A DNA stretch of 64,000 bases from Dyella lutea (lineage in GTDB: Bacteria; Pseudomonadota; Gammaproteobacteria; Xanthomonadales; Rhodanobacteraceae), in contig NZ_JAMZEK010000001.1 of the NCBI RefSeq assembly GCF_024158035.1, forward strand, positions 654,001 through 718,000, given 5' to 3'. The notes beneath the pieces are model-generated. The model was not told the origin of the DNA. It was given only the letters and a program-made list of their open reading frames with translations, and ran no database searches. Position 1 is the first letter of the stretch, and each line of letters opens with the position of its first letter. This document shows positions 38,301 through 46,854 of the stretch, one piece after another. A program made the translations under genes and the position numbers.

Positions 38301-38601
38301 GCGCGAGGGGCTGTCGCCGCACGATGCGATCCGCCGTGCCTGCCTGCTGCGCTTCCGCCCGATCATGATGACCACGGCGGCGGCGATGCTCGGCGCATTG
38401 CCGCTGGCGCTGGGTACCGGCATCGGTTCGGAGCTGCGCCAGCCGCTGGGCGTGTCGATCGTCGGCGGCCTGTTGCTGTCGCAGTTGGTGACGCTGTACA
38501 CCACGCCGGTGATCTACCTGTACATGGAGCGCTTCTCCGACTGGCTGAAGCACCGGCGCGAGCAGCGCGAACTGGCGCGGGCCCGCCACGGCACCGCCTG
38601 A
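35365..38601 (+). CDS. mdtB: RND efflux permease, MdtB-like
   Basis: A 1078-residue inner-membrane proton/drug antiporter of the HAE1 RND type. The start MGFSSLFIRRPIATSLLMVA has GGA just upstream; the open frame further upstream lies in the intergenic part. Twelve transmembrane segments are evident, with the proton relay in GFVVDDAIVMIENI (two Asp, TM4) and IGIVKKNAIMMIDFAI (Lys, TM10). Two large periplasmic loops follow TM1 and TM7. An insertion rich in Gly/Asn/Ser (about residues 775-810) lies in the second loop. In E. coli MdtB and MdtC work as a B2C heterotrimer, and the paralogous next gene suggests the same here. Confidence 0.92.
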   Translation: MGFSSLFIRRPIATSLLMVAVLLLGVLGYRQLPVSALPEIDAPSLVVTTQYPGASAATMAALVTTPLERQFGQISGLAMMSSDSSAGLSTIVLQFNMDRDIDIAAQDVQAAISTSKGTLPNNLPYPPVYNRVNPADAPILTLMLTSDSRQLREVNDLADSIIAQKLSQVQGVGLVSIAGNVRPAVRVQVNPAQLSNLGLTMEDVRSALSQANVNAPKGTLNGKTQSYSIGTNDQLVDAQQYKNTIISYRNGAPVRLSDVAKVVDGVENDQLAAWANGKPAVLLDIRRQPGANIVKTVEQIRATLPSLKAVLPADVHLDVFADRTITIRASVHDVQFTLILTIFLVVAVIFVFLRRLWATIIPSVAVPLSLMGTFGVMSFAGMSLDNLSLMALTVATGFVVDDAIVMIENIVRYIEQGKSGKEAAEIGAKEIGFTVLSLTVSLVAVFLPLLLMPGVTGRLFHEFAWVLTIAVAISMLVSLTLTPMMCAYLLKPDQLPPGDDSHERHAVGGKRDLWTRTVDLYASTLDWVLDHRRLTMLVAGAAVVLTVFLYIAIPKGLLPEQDTGLITGVVQADENVAFPQMEARTKAVADALRKNPAVTGVAAFIGAGSINPTLNQGQLSIVLKDRSERGGLDKVLPSLQAAVANIPGVALYLKPVQDVTLDSRVSATEYQYSLSDVNASELSGYAEKLTQTLRQLPALADVDNNLADSGNALKLTIDRDKASRLGVPVQTIDDTLYDAFGQRQISTIFTQLNQYRVVLEVAPQFRNTTDLLNKLTVRGNGNGALTGSNATSFGQLTSSNSATPSGIGNTGNVGFQVGAGGSIPISSLASAEYTSAPLVVSHQQQLPAVTISFNLAPGYSLSQAVDAINQTVKQQNLPPQVRGEFVGKAAEFSSSLGDEVLLLLASVIVIYIVLGVLYESYIHPITIISTLPPAGVGALLALILCGFSLSVDGIVGIVLLIGIVKKNAIMMIDFAIEAQREGLSPHDAIRRACLLRFRPIMMTTAAAMLGALPLALGTGIGSELRQPLGVSIVGGLLLSQLVTLYTTPVIYLYMERFSDWLKHRREQRELARARHGTA

Positions 38602-38622
38602 GCGGGTGTCCGGCCCTTTCCA

Positions 38623-38646
38623 CGGCGCGCCCTTGCGGGCGCGCCG
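38623..38646 (+). terminator. Hairpin between the two RND permease genes
   Basis: A 10-bp stem cggcgcgccc, loop TTGC, complement. Only TTCGCGTTT follows, so it may attenuate rather than stop the transcript, lowering mdtC relative to mdtB. Confidence 0.45.
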
Positions 38647-38795
38647 TTCGCGTTTGCGGCGGCCGGCGTGCGGGAAGCCTCCATCGGCCCCGCTCGCGCG
38701 TATCAACCGATCTCGCCCCCGTGCGTTAGGGGTGCGATGATCCGTCCACGCGCTGCGTGCCTTGCTTCCCCTTGCGCAATGGCCCCGACCCCTGC

Positions 38796-41700
38796 ATGAA
38801 CATTTCCGCCCTTTTCGTGCGCCGTCCGATCGGCACCTCGCTGCTGGCGATCGGCCTGTTCCTGGTCGGCACCGTCTGCTACAGCCTGCTCGGCGTGTCG
38901 GCGCTGCCGACGATCCAGTTTCCGGCGATCTTCGTGCAGACCTCGCAGCCCGGGGCCGATGCCGGCACCATGGCCGCCACCGTGGCGGCGCCGCTGGAGC
39001 GCCACCTGGGCCAGGTGCCGGGCATCGACACGATGCGCTCGAGCAGTTCGGAAGGGCGCACCTTCGTCTTCATGATCTTCGACGGCAGCCGCAACCTGGA
39101 TGCCGCCGCCCGCGACGTGCAGCAGGCGATCAATGCCGCCGCGCCGGATCTGCCGCCCGGGCTCACCAATGCCCCGTCGCTGCAGAAGGCCAACCCCAAC
39201 GACGACGCGGTGATCATCCTCGCGCTGACCTCGCAGACGCAGTCGGCCACCGACCTCTACAACGTTGCCGACACCTTCCTGATGCCGCGGCTGACCCAGC
39301 TCAAGGGCGTGTCCTCGGTGGAGATCGCCGGCGCGGCGACCCCGGCGGTCCGCGTCGACGTGGACCTGCGCAAGCTCAACGCCATGGGCCTGTCGCCCGA
39401 CCAGTTGCGCAACGCGCTCAACGCCGCCAATGTCAGCTCGCCGTTGGGCACGCTCAGCAACGGCGTCACCAACCTGCTGGTGACCGCCAACGACGAGCTG
39501 CACACCGCTGCCGATTTCGCCGGGCTGGTGGTGGCGGTGAAGAACGGCACCACGATCCGCCTGCGCGACGTGGCCCACGTCTACGACGGTCCCGAGGACG
39601 CCTACCAGGCCGGTACCTTCGGGCACCAGCCGGCGATCCTGCTGTACGTGTACAAGAAGCCGGACGCGAACGTGATCGCCACGGTCGACCGGGTGCGCGC
39701 GACGCTGCCGGAGCTGCGCAGCTTTCTGCAGCCGGCGACCACACTCACCCCGTATTTCGACGGCACGCCGACCATCCGCGCCTCGCTGCGCGAGGTGCAG
39801 GTCACGCTGCTGATCAGCCTGGCGATGGTGGTGCTGACCATGGCGCTGTTCCTGCGCCGGCTCGCGCCGACACTGATCGCCGCGGCCGCGGTGCCGCTGT
39901 CGCTGGCCGGTGCATCCATCATGATGTACGTGCTCGGCTACACCCTCAACAACCTCACCCTGCTGGCGCTGGTGATCGCCATCGGCTTCGTGGTGGACGA
40001 CGCGATCGTGGTGATCGAGAACATCATCCGCCACATCGACGAGGGCGTGCCGCGGCTGGAGGCCGCCCTGCGCGGCGGACGCGAGATCGGCTTCACCATC
40101 GTCTCGATCACCGCCTCGCTGATCGCGGTGTTCATCCCGCTGCTGTTCGCCAGCGGCATCGTCGGCATGTTTTTCCGCGAGTTCACCATGACGCTGATCT
40201 CGGCGATCGCGGTGTCGGCGGTGGTGTCGTTGACGCTTACGCCCGCGCTGTGCGGGCGTTTCCTGCAGGGGCATGCGGCGGACGATCATGCCGAGCGACG
40301 CCCGCGCCGCTTCGCGCGGCTGGGGCAATGGCTGGATCGCGCCCACGAGCGCATGCTCGCGGTCTATGTGCGCGCGCTGAACTTCTCGCTGCGCCACGCG
40401 CTGGCGTTCTCGCTCACGCCGCTGGTGCTGATCGTGCTCACCGTGCTGCTGTTCGGCAAGGTCAAGGCCGGCCTGTTTCCGCCGCAGGACACCGGCCTGA
40501 TCCATGGCTTCGCCACGTCCGGTGCGACCGTATCGTTCCAGGACATGGTCAAGCGCCAGCAGCGGCTGGTCGACATGCTGATGGCCGACAAGGACGTGGC
40601 GGTGGTTGGCTCGCGCCTGGGCACCAGCCGCCGCGGCGCGGCCAGTTCGTTCGACATCCAGCTCAAGACCCGCGCCGAAGGTCGCAAGGACGACACCTTC
40701 GCCGTGCTCGACCGACTCAGCGCCAAGGCCGCCAGGTACCCGGACCTCAACCTGCGCCTGCGGCCGATCCAGGACCTGCCCAGCGGCGGCGGCAACAGCA
40801 ATCAGGGCGCGCAGTACGAGATCTCGCTGCAGGGCGACAACCTCGAGGAGCTGGAGGTGTGGCTGCCCAGGCTGGTGAAGGAGCTGGCGAAGAACAAGCT
40901 GTTCCGCGACGTGGGTTCCGATGTGGAGGAGGGTGGCCTGCGCCAGAACATCGTGGTGGACCGCGATGCCGCCTCACGCCTGGGCATCTCGATGGGCACC
41001 ATCGACGGCGCGCTGTACGACGCCTTCGGCCAGCGCCAGGTCTCGACCATCTATTCGGACGTCAACCAGTACAAGGTGGTGGTGAACGCGCTGCCCAGCC
41101 AGACCGCCTCGCCCGAGGCGCTCAACCGCATCTACGTGCGCTCCAACACCGGCAAGATGGTGCCGATCACCGCCGTGGCACACCAGGAGCCGGGCCTGGC
41201 GCCTTCGCAGATCAGCCACGTGAACCAGATGACCACGATGGACCTGAGCTTCAACCTTGCGCCCGGTGCGTCGATGGGCCAGGCGCTGCAGATCATCAAC
41301 CAGGTGGTGAAGGACATGCGCATGCCCGGCGACATCCGGGTGGGGCTGGGCGACGACTTCCGCCGCTTCCAGCAGTCGCAGGGCGACATGCTGTGGCTGA
41401 TGCTGGCGGCCATCGTCACCGTCTACATCGTGCTGGGCATGCTCTACGAGAGCCTGATCCACCCGGTCACCATCCTCTCCACGCTGCCAGCCGCCGGCGT
41501 CGGTGCGCTGGCCGCGCTGGTGGTCACCAACACCGAGCTCTCCATCGTGGCGATGATCGCGCTGGTGCTGCTGATCGGCATCGTCAAGAAAAACGCGATC
41601 ATGATGATCGACTTCGCCCTGGTGGCGCAGCGCGAGCACGGCAAGCCCCCGCTGGAGGCCGTGCGCGAAGCGTGCATCGTGCGCTTCCGCCCGATCATGA

Positions 41701-41948
41701 TGACCTCGATTGTGGCTATTCTTGCCGCGCTGCCGATTGCCATCGGCCTGGGCGAAGGCTCCGAGCTGCGCCGCCCGCTGGGCATCGCGATGATCGGCGG
41801 CCTGCTGATCTCGCAGACCCTCACCCTGCTCAGCACTCCGGCGCTGTACGTGATCTTCTCGTGCCTGGCCGAGCGCGCGCGGGTGCGGCGGGAGAAGCGC
41901 CGCGAGCGACGCGCGGCGCGGCGGTTGCGCAAGCTGGCGAACGCTTGA
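38796..41948 (+). CDS. mdtC: RND efflux permease, MdtC-like
   Basis: A 1050-residue paralogue of the preceding permease. The start MNISALFVRRPIGTSLLAIG at 38796 is where RND homology begins. The proton relay is GFVVDDAIVVIENI and IGIVKKNAIMMIDFAL, as in active pumps; the C-terminal tail is Arg-rich. It lies 194 bp after mdtB, with a hairpin between. No outer-membrane channel gene follows: the next gene is on the other strand and belongs to the secretion locus, so the pump must borrow a TolC-type channel encoded elsewhere. Confidence 0.92.
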   Translation: MNISALFVRRPIGTSLLAIGLFLVGTVCYSLLGVSALPTIQFPAIFVQTSQPGADAGTMAATVAAPLERHLGQVPGIDTMRSSSSEGRTFVFMIFDGSRNLDAAARDVQQAINAAAPDLPPGLTNAPSLQKANPNDDAVIILALTSQTQSATDLYNVADTFLMPRLTQLKGVSSVEIAGAATPAVRVDVDLRKLNAMGLSPDQLRNALNAANVSSPLGTLSNGVTNLLVTANDELHTAADFAGLVVAVKNGTTIRLRDVAHVYDGPEDAYQAGTFGHQPAILLYVYKKPDANVIATVDRVRATLPELRSFLQPATTLTPYFDGTPTIRASLREVQVTLLISLAMVVLTMALFLRRLAPTLIAAAAVPLSLAGASIMMYVLGYTLNNLTLLALVIAIGFVVDDAIVVIENIIRHIDEGVPRLEAALRGGREIGFTIVSITASLIAVFIPLLFASGIVGMFFREFTMTLISAIAVSAVVSLTLTPALCGRFLQGHAADDHAERRPRRFARLGQWLDRAHERMLAVYVRALNFSLRHALAFSLTPLVLIVLTVLLFGKVKAGLFPPQDTGLIHGFATSGATVSFQDMVKRQQRLVDMLMADKDVAVVGSRLGTSRRGAASSFDIQLKTRAEGRKDDTFAVLDRLSAKAARYPDLNLRLRPIQDLPSGGGNSNQGAQYEISLQGDNLEELEVWLPRLVKELAKNKLFRDVGSDVEEGGLRQNIVVDRDAASRLGISMGTIDGALYDAFGQRQVSTIYSDVNQYKVVVNALPSQTASPEALNRIYVRSNTGKMVPITAVAHQEPGLAPSQISHVNQMTTMDLSFNLAPGASMGQALQIINQVVKDMRMPGDIRVGLGDDFRRFQQSQGDMLWLMLAAIVTVYIVLGMLYESLIHPVTILSTLPAAGVGALAALVVTNTELSIVAMIALVLLIGIVKKNAIMMIDFALVAQREHGKPPLEAVREACIVRFRPIMMTSIVAILAALPIAIGLGEGSELRRPLGIAMIGGLLISQTLTLLSTPALYVIFSCLAERARVRREKRRERRAARRLRKLANA

Positions 41949-42063
41949 GGCGCGTCCCGCCGGAGCCCGGCACGACGATGAACCGGGCGGCCCGGTCGCG
42001 GCTCCGTCAGATCGGAGGCCATGCCCGCGCGGCCTGCGCCGCGGGTCGGCCGCTCGCGATGCG

Positions 42064-43460
42064 TCAGGCCATCAAGGTGGCGGGCGGTGCATCCCCGCCC
42101 GGGCGCGCCGGCGTGGCGGTCTGCCCGGGGACCGGATTGGCGGCGGGCGGCGCCACCACCTGCACCTGTCGCACGTCGACGCTGCTCCGCTCGATGGGGG
42201 GCGTACCGCTTCGGCGGTTGAGACGTCAGCCATCCGCCGGACCGGCGTCGTTTCCTGTGCGACGAAGGTGCGCGAGCCGTCATCGCTCAGTGCGACGGCA
42301 TCGATCCGCGTCAGGCCATGGGCCTTGGCCACCGACACCAGTGCGGCGGCCAGCCGCTCGCCGTGCTCGTCGGAGCGACGTCCCATATCGGCATCGATCT
42401 TCTGAACCTGTGCGAGTGCCTGCCGGTAGAGCGGGTTGTCCGGGTTCCTGGGGTCGCTCAGAGGCGGGTTCGTCGGCGCAGCGGATGACTGCGCCCGGTG
42501 TGTCAGCGCCGCATCGAGCTCACCCTGTGTCCGGGGCGCGACCTTGCCATCGATGCTGAGGTGGTGGTCGCGCTGGAAAGCCTCGACCGCGAAGCGTGTC
42601 TGCGCCCCGAAGTCCCCGTCGACCTGCAGGGGCCGCCCGTCGCTGTCGGTGTAGCCGAACCGGTTCAACCCGGACTGGAGCCCGGTGGTCCGGTGCGCGG
42701 CAAGCGCTTCGTCAATCGCCGCATCGGTACTTGGGCCCACCTTGCCGTCGACGTCGAGCGCGTGGCCACGCTGGAATGCCTGCACGGCGTGCAGGGTGTT
42801 GGCGCAGAACACCCCGTCGGCGGTCAGCGGGGTCTGGCCTGTGCCGCTGTAGCCGAGCTGGCCAAGCGCGCGCTGCAGCTAGGCGACGTCCGTACCGCGA
42901 CTGCCTTCGCCGAGTAGCGCCTCCATGCCGCCCGGGCTGTTGCGTGGGATGACGCCCGGGCGGATCGTGCCGTTGTTGATGTCGCGGATGTAACGCTCGA
43001 ACTGCCCGACTTCCAGCTCGACGTGTGCATGGATGGAGCCTGGGCTGCCGGTCTGGCCCATCTCGCCCAGCCGCTGGCCGTAGCGGATGTGGGCGCCTTC
43101 GCCGAACGGCGAGCTGCCGGGGACCATGTGCAGCACCTGGCCCTCGCGCTGTGCGCCGGGCGTGCCGTAGGGTTTGTCTTAGATCTGCACGGTGTTCCAG
43201 GCGTCGTGCAGGAAGTGCGCAAAGCCAGCGACCGGTGCGGGGATCTCCACCGGGCCGGGGACGTCCTGGGCGAGCACGAAATCCTTCTTCACGAACACCC
43301 GGCCGTCGACGCGACGGATCTCCTCCAGCTCCCCGTGCGCCGTGCCGTACTGGCGATTGGGCTCGCGCCCTGAGCTCGGGTGGTGCTTGTGCAGGTCTTC
43401 GTACGAATGGACCGGCAGCATGCGGGAGCCGAAGCTCTCGCTGATGGTGTAGCGGGACAT
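42064..43460 (-). pseudogene. X-T4SS effector gene (M23-like peptidase, PG-binding repeats, XVIPCD), disrupted
   Basis: One gene of about 465 codons broken by three lesions in an otherwise continuous frame: TAA at 43179-43181 (expected Tyr codon, QIYDKPYG), TAG at 42879-42881 (expected Gln, TDVAQLQRALG), and a one-base loss in a run of six G at 42196-42201, after which the original ending (PPIERSSVDVRQ...) resumes in another frame to a stop at 42064. The start at 43460 has GGAGGG upstream. The N-terminal part resembles an M23 peptidoglycan endopeptidase (GQRLGEMGQTGSPGSIHAH), the middle holds two to three peptidoglycan-binding repeats (AVQAFQRGHALDVDGKVGP, VEAFQRDHHLSIDGKV), and the end is an XVIPCD, the secretion signal recognised by VirD4 (NPLYRQALAQVQKIDADMG, RIDAVALSDDG). 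Intact homologues kill neighbouring bacteria. As it stands only the first 93 residues would be made. Confidence 0.85.
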
Positions 43461-43509
43461 AGGGGCCTCCCTCCGTGTAGTGATCCGGGGACTCCGCGTG
43501 CGGTGGTGA

Positions 43510-44310
43510 TCAGGGGCCGGTGGGCCGGAGGTTCCCGGTCAGGTACCAGCAGTCCTCGCGTCGGATGAATTCGAAGCTTCGGCCTTCCGACGAGCCATAG
43601 ACATAAGAGACATCGCGCACGTCGGGCGAAGGCGTGCGGATGTCGAGCGGGAGCGGGTCGGCATCGATGCCGTCGACGCCAACGTGATGAAAGCTGCCCG
43701 CGCGATAGGCGACGTTGAACGCATCCGCCCGTTCGCCGCGGATGTACGCCGGCTCCAGTCGATCCCTGTCGGCATCGGACACCAGCACGGTCGCGCGCAC
43801 CAGTGGCACCACGAACGCCCGCCGCACCGCGGGTGCGCTGGCGAAGACCCGAAGGAATTGCCCGAAATCGGTCGAAGGACAGCGCGCGGCGGCAGGCGAA
43901 ACCGCCTGCACCGGGCGCTCGGCGGTGTCTTTCACCATCACCTGCGCCTGTCTGGGATCCGCATCGTCGCCGGCGGGCATGCCGGAAACCTCCACCCGCA
44001 TCACCCTGGCGCCGTCCCCGTCGCCCCATTGCATCAGGCAGCGGCCGTCGCTTCCGCATCGCTGCAGCTCCAGCCAGCGATTGCATGCCTGTGCCCTCCC
44101 GGATTCCGCGGTGCACCGGGCGTTCTGCACGGGCAACCATCCATCGAGCAGCAGGCGTTCGCGCAGGAGCGGGTAGGGACGATCCTTCGCAGCATCCACG
44201 ACCTTGGGCGGCGCGCTACCGGAAGCAGCGACCGACGCAAATACCACGCACACAGATGCAAGCAGTCCCACCAGCACGATGGCAGCCAGCTTACCGTTGG
44301 CCATCTTCAT
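43510..44310 (-). CDS. Exported protein, probable immunity protein to the adjacent effector
   Basis: A 266-residue protein with an N-terminal signal or anchor (MKMANGKLAAIVLVGLLASV, then CVVFASVAASG) and a periplasmic body containing several Cys (NARCTAESGRAQACNRWLEL, QRCGSDGRC) and a C-terminal REDCWYLTGNL. I recognise no named domain. In X-T4SS loci the gene directly upstream of an XVIPCD effector codes for a periplasmic or lipoprotein inhibitor of that effector; position, export signal and direction all fit. It has no stop or frameshift, in contrast to its partner. Its ATG overlaps the stop of the preceding small gene (ATGA). Confidence 0.65.
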   Translation of the reverse strand: MKMANGKLAAIVLVGLLASVCVVFASVAASGSAPPKVVDAAKDRPYPLLRERLLLDGWLPVQNARCTAESGRAQACNRWLELQRCGSDGRCLMQWGDGDGARVMRVEVSGMPAGDDADPRQAQVMVKDTAERPVQAVSPAAARCPSTDFGQFLRVFASAPAVRRAFVVPLVRATVLVSDADRDRLEPAYIRGERADAFNVAYRAGSFHHVGVDGIDADPLPLDIRTPSPDVRDVSYVYGSSEGRSFEFIRREDCWYLTGNLRPTGP

Positions 44311-44639
44311 GAGATTCCAGACCTTGCGGACTTGCGCTCCTTATCGACCTCACGTCTTGGGCTTTTCACCTGGCCGACGGGGACAAAGGCGTGCGGGCAG
44401 ACTCGCGCGTATTGCGCGGCTGAAACGGGGTTGAAGCAGTAGTAGTTCCAGACGCCGAAGGTGCCGGTCGCCGGGTTGATGGGAAACCAGCAATCGGTAG
44501 GGACCCCGAACGTGCAGAACACGAAGGGATCATTGCCGTAGTAGGGGATCAGCTCGTAGTAGCCCTGTGCCACCACTCCGCCGCTACTTGCCAGCATGAG
44601 GACCAAGGCGAGGACTTTCCCGCCGGTGCGCTTCTTCAT
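44307..44639 (-). CDS. Small exported Cys/aromatic-rich protein of unknown function
   Basis: A 110-residue protein with a clear signal peptide (MKKRTGGKVLALVLMLASSG, ending VVAQ) and a mature part of only about 85 residues, very rich in Tyr, Phe, Trp and Cys (GYYELIPYYGNDPFVFCTFG, then four Cys in all). I recognise no family. It overlaps the downstream immunity candidate by 4 bp and follows a DUF4189 gene by 27 bp, so it belongs to the same unit. A periplasmic role, perhaps in self-protection, is only inference from place and signal peptide. Confidence 0.6.
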   Translation of the reverse strand: MKKRTGGKVLALVLMLASSGGVVAQGYYELIPYYGNDPFVFCTFGVPTDCWFPINPATGTFGVWNYYCFNPVSAAQYARVCPHAFVPVGQVKSPRREVDKERKSARSGIS

Positions 44640-44666
44640 CAGAATCCCTCCCTGGGTAATCCGGTC

Positions 44667-45167
44667 TCACTGCCCGGGACTGCAATCCGAATAGATGACC
44701 CGGCAATGTTGATTGCCGTTCTTCCTGCAAACCGTGATACCGGTCTGCTGCGCGTGTCGAACCGTGACGTCGGCGAAGCCCTGCCAACCCTTCTCTCCGG
44801 CCACCAGAACTCCGCAGCCATTGCCGAAGGCAGTCGCCACTTCGCAATGTGTGCCTCCGGTCTGCCTGCATCGTGTCATGGCCTGTTCCGTTGCGGCCAG
44901 CCTGTTCGGCAGGTCACGCGCAGCGCCGAAATTACCTCTCACCTCATCGGCAGCGATTGCTCCCCAGTGCGTTGCGGGCTGTGGTAGATCAAGCCTTACA
45001 CCCTGCAGATTCCGTGGGACTGGCACGCAACGGCCGGGGCCTGGGGTGCCCGAAGGTAACGCTTGGTATTGCCCTTGGGGGCAATGACCCTGAGCGTGAA
45101 GTGCTAGCGGCACGGCAAGCGATATGGCGATAAAACGCAAGAAGTCGGAGCGCAAACGCCGCATCAT
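44667..45167 (-). CDS. DUF4189 exported protein (copy 1)
   Basis: A 166-residue protein with an N-terminal export signal (MMRRLRSDFLRFIAISLAVPLALHA broken around residue 25), a short CPQGQY/PGRCVPVP spacer, and a DUF4189 domain starting HWGAIAADEVRGNFGAA, with the Cys pattern RCRQTGGTHCEV...GCGVLV. DUF4189 has no established function; such proteins are exported and often stand near secretion or toxin genes in Xanthomonadales. It overlaps the other DUF4189 gene by 4 bp (ATGA) and is clearly its paralogue. Confidence 0.8.
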   Translation of the reverse strand: MMRRLRSDFLRFIAISLAVPLALHAQGHCPQGQYQALPSGTPGPGRCVPVPRNLQGVRLDLPQPATHWGAIAADEVRGNFGAARDLPNRLAATEQAMTRCRQTGGTHCEVATAFGNGCGVLVAGEKGWQGFADVTVRHAQQTGITVCRKNGNQHCRVIYSDCSPGQ

Positions 45168-45676
45168 CTAATCCGCACTGGGAGGCTACAAGCGGTGTAG
45201 AAGACCAGACAATGCTTATCTGACTTGTTGCACGTCTCCAAGCCAAGGGCTATCGCTTCGCTGCGTGTTGGGGCGCTGCTCGAATTGTGTTCATCATCAC
45301 CCAAAATCATTGCTACGCAGGCGTTGACGTAGGTGTTTTCAACTTGGCACCCAAGTCCCCCTTTTTGTTTGCAGTCTGCCAGCGCAATTGCTTCCGCCGT
45401 AGCCTTGGTCCAGGCGTCGGTCGATACGCCAAGGTGACCACCTAATCCGTCGGTTGCTATTGCGCCCCAGTGATCCTGCCATTCTGGTGGGGGCGGCAAG
45501 GATGGCGATGAGGATGGGTTCGAGTCGCTCGGTATGGGCGCACAACCTTGAGGGCCAGCTTGTCCCTGAGGGGCGCCTGTCGGGTAGTAGCCAGGAGGGC
45601 AATTCCCTTCAGCGCGTGCGCTGCTGAACGTCATCGAGAGCGAGAGTATTAATAGGAGGATTCGGCATATCCGCAT
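45164..45676 (-). CDS. DUF4189 exported protein (copy 2)
   Basis: A 170-residue paralogue of the downstream gene: signal peptide (MRICRILLLILSLSMTFSSA), NCPPGYYPTGAPQGQAGPQG, a Ser/Pro linker, then the DUF4189 domain (DHWGAIATDGLGGHLGVST, ADCKQKGGLGCQV, NACVAMILGDDE). Base composition is visibly less GC-rich than that of the flanking housekeeping genes, which suggests a different origin. It begins 21 bp after virB6 and so appears to be cotranscribed with the secretion genes. Confidence 0.8.
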   Translation of the reverse strand: MRICRILLLILSLSMTFSSARAEGNCPPGYYPTGAPQGQAGPQGCAPIPSDSNPSSSPSLPPPPEWQDHWGAIATDGLGGHLGVSTDAWTKATAEAIALADCKQKGGLGCQVENTYVNACVAMILGDDEHNSSSAPTRSEAIALGLETCNKSDKHCLVFYTACSLPVRIR

Positions 45677-45697
45677 AATTTTTGCCTTGTCGTAGCT

Positions 45698-46804
45698 TCA
45701 ATGACGCCTGTCCGGCATGGACCTTACGGCGTCGGCATCTGATCTTGCAGGTGGGGGCGATCGCATGGTCGAGTGAAGGAACGCTTCGGAGCCGCCCCTC
45801 GCCGTGCTGGTTTGTTGCACGGGAACTGTGGGGCCGTATTGACTCTGCCCGAAGTAGCCGAATGATCCGGGTGGTTGGCCCTGAGGACCTAGCCGATTGC
45901 CACCCACCATTCCCGTACCAAAGGCTGAGTAAGTCAGGAAGTTCCCAACCGTACCCTGAAAGAACGTCGCCGCGAGCGGCGGAACAGAGATGATCAGGAC
46001 CGTTAGTAGGAGGCCAATGCCACCCTGCTGCAAGGCCTGGCTCGAAAATCCCTCGGCTCCGAGCCCGGTAATGTTGTTTATCACGTTCGCTCCCCATAGC
46101 GCGGCTGCCACATTCACGGTGAGCTTGAGCACGATGCTGGTGACGACGCATAGCACGGCGATCGAAAAAAGTGTGCCGATGCCGTAGAGGAGCCATCGCC
46201 GGAACAGTTCCTTGGTTTGATCGAAGATCAGACAGAGGATGAAAAATGGCCCCAGCCCGACGAAGATCGCCATGGTGAATTGATACAGGAGAAGCATGGC
46301 GCCCGCGGCCATGGCCGGACTGGCCGCACCGAAGCCGGCGAGCAGCATCGCATGGGCCTTTTGTTCGGCGGTTGCGGTATCGCCTGGGGGGACTTGTACT
46401 ACATCGATCGCAGCAAGCGTCAGTTGCGTAGCGGCCATGTTCTTGTCGATGGCGGATACCGGGGAATCTTCGCCTGACACCGCCTTGCTGATCTCGGTGC
46501 CGAGGGTTCCATTGGCCGACAGCACGCCTTGAAGCGAGCTACCGAAGATGCTCATCGTGGTGGCTGCCGTAACGATGATGACGATGCGGGTCATGTTGAC
46601 CACCATCGCCATCATCGAGTCGCGTGACTGTCCGGTGATGAGGCGAAAGCCCTGGATCATGATCCAGAGGGTGACCAGCACCAGCGCGATGCCGCTTGCC
46701 CACGTCATCATGTTCTCCAGCACGTTGTGCTGGAAGTCGGCGATCTGCTTCTGCAGGTAGTCGTAGACCAGCGCGAAGTAGACATAGTCACCCAAATTGC
46801 TCAT
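45698..46804 (-). CDS. virB6: Type IV secretion system inner-membrane protein VirB6
   Basis: A 368-residue polytopic protein with about six to seven membrane segments (MTWASGIALVLVTLWIMIQG, VNMTRIVIIVTAATTMSIFG, AMAAGAMLLLYQFTMAIFVG, GPFFILCLIFDQTKELFRRW and more). The FDQTKELFRRWL loop is the VirB6/TrbL signature. It is part of the inner-membrane complex of the channel. The Gly/Gln/Ser-rich C-terminal tail (about 310-368) is likely cytoplasmic. GGGA precedes the ATG. Last of the core virB genes. Confidence 0.9.
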   Translation of the reverse strand: MSNLGDYVYFALVYDYLQKQIADFQHNVLENMMTWASGIALVLVTLWIMIQGFRLITGQSRDSMMAMVVNMTRIVIIVTAATTMSIFGSSLQGVLSANGTLGTEISKAVSGEDSPVSAIDKNMAATQLTLAAIDVVQVPPGDTATAEQKAHAMLLAGFGAASPAMAAGAMLLLYQFTMAIFVGLGPFFILCLIFDQTKELFRRWLLYGIGTLFSIAVLCVVTSIVLKLTVNVAAALWGANVINNITGLGAEGFSSQALQQGGIGLLLTVLIISVPPLAATFFQGTVGNFLTYSAFGTGMVGGNRLGPQGQPPGSFGYFGQSQYGPTVPVQQTSTARGGSEAFLHSTMRSPPPARSDADAVRSMPDRRH

Positions 46805-46854
46805 CGCACATCCCGTGTGTCGCCATGTGGAGGTATCGCCGTCGGATCCACCGG

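Noticed and set aside
42072-43136. Two separate functional genes in the effector region
   Set aside because: The pieces lie in one frame, lack their own ribosome sites and together rebuild a continuous known architecture, so one disrupted gene is the simpler reading.
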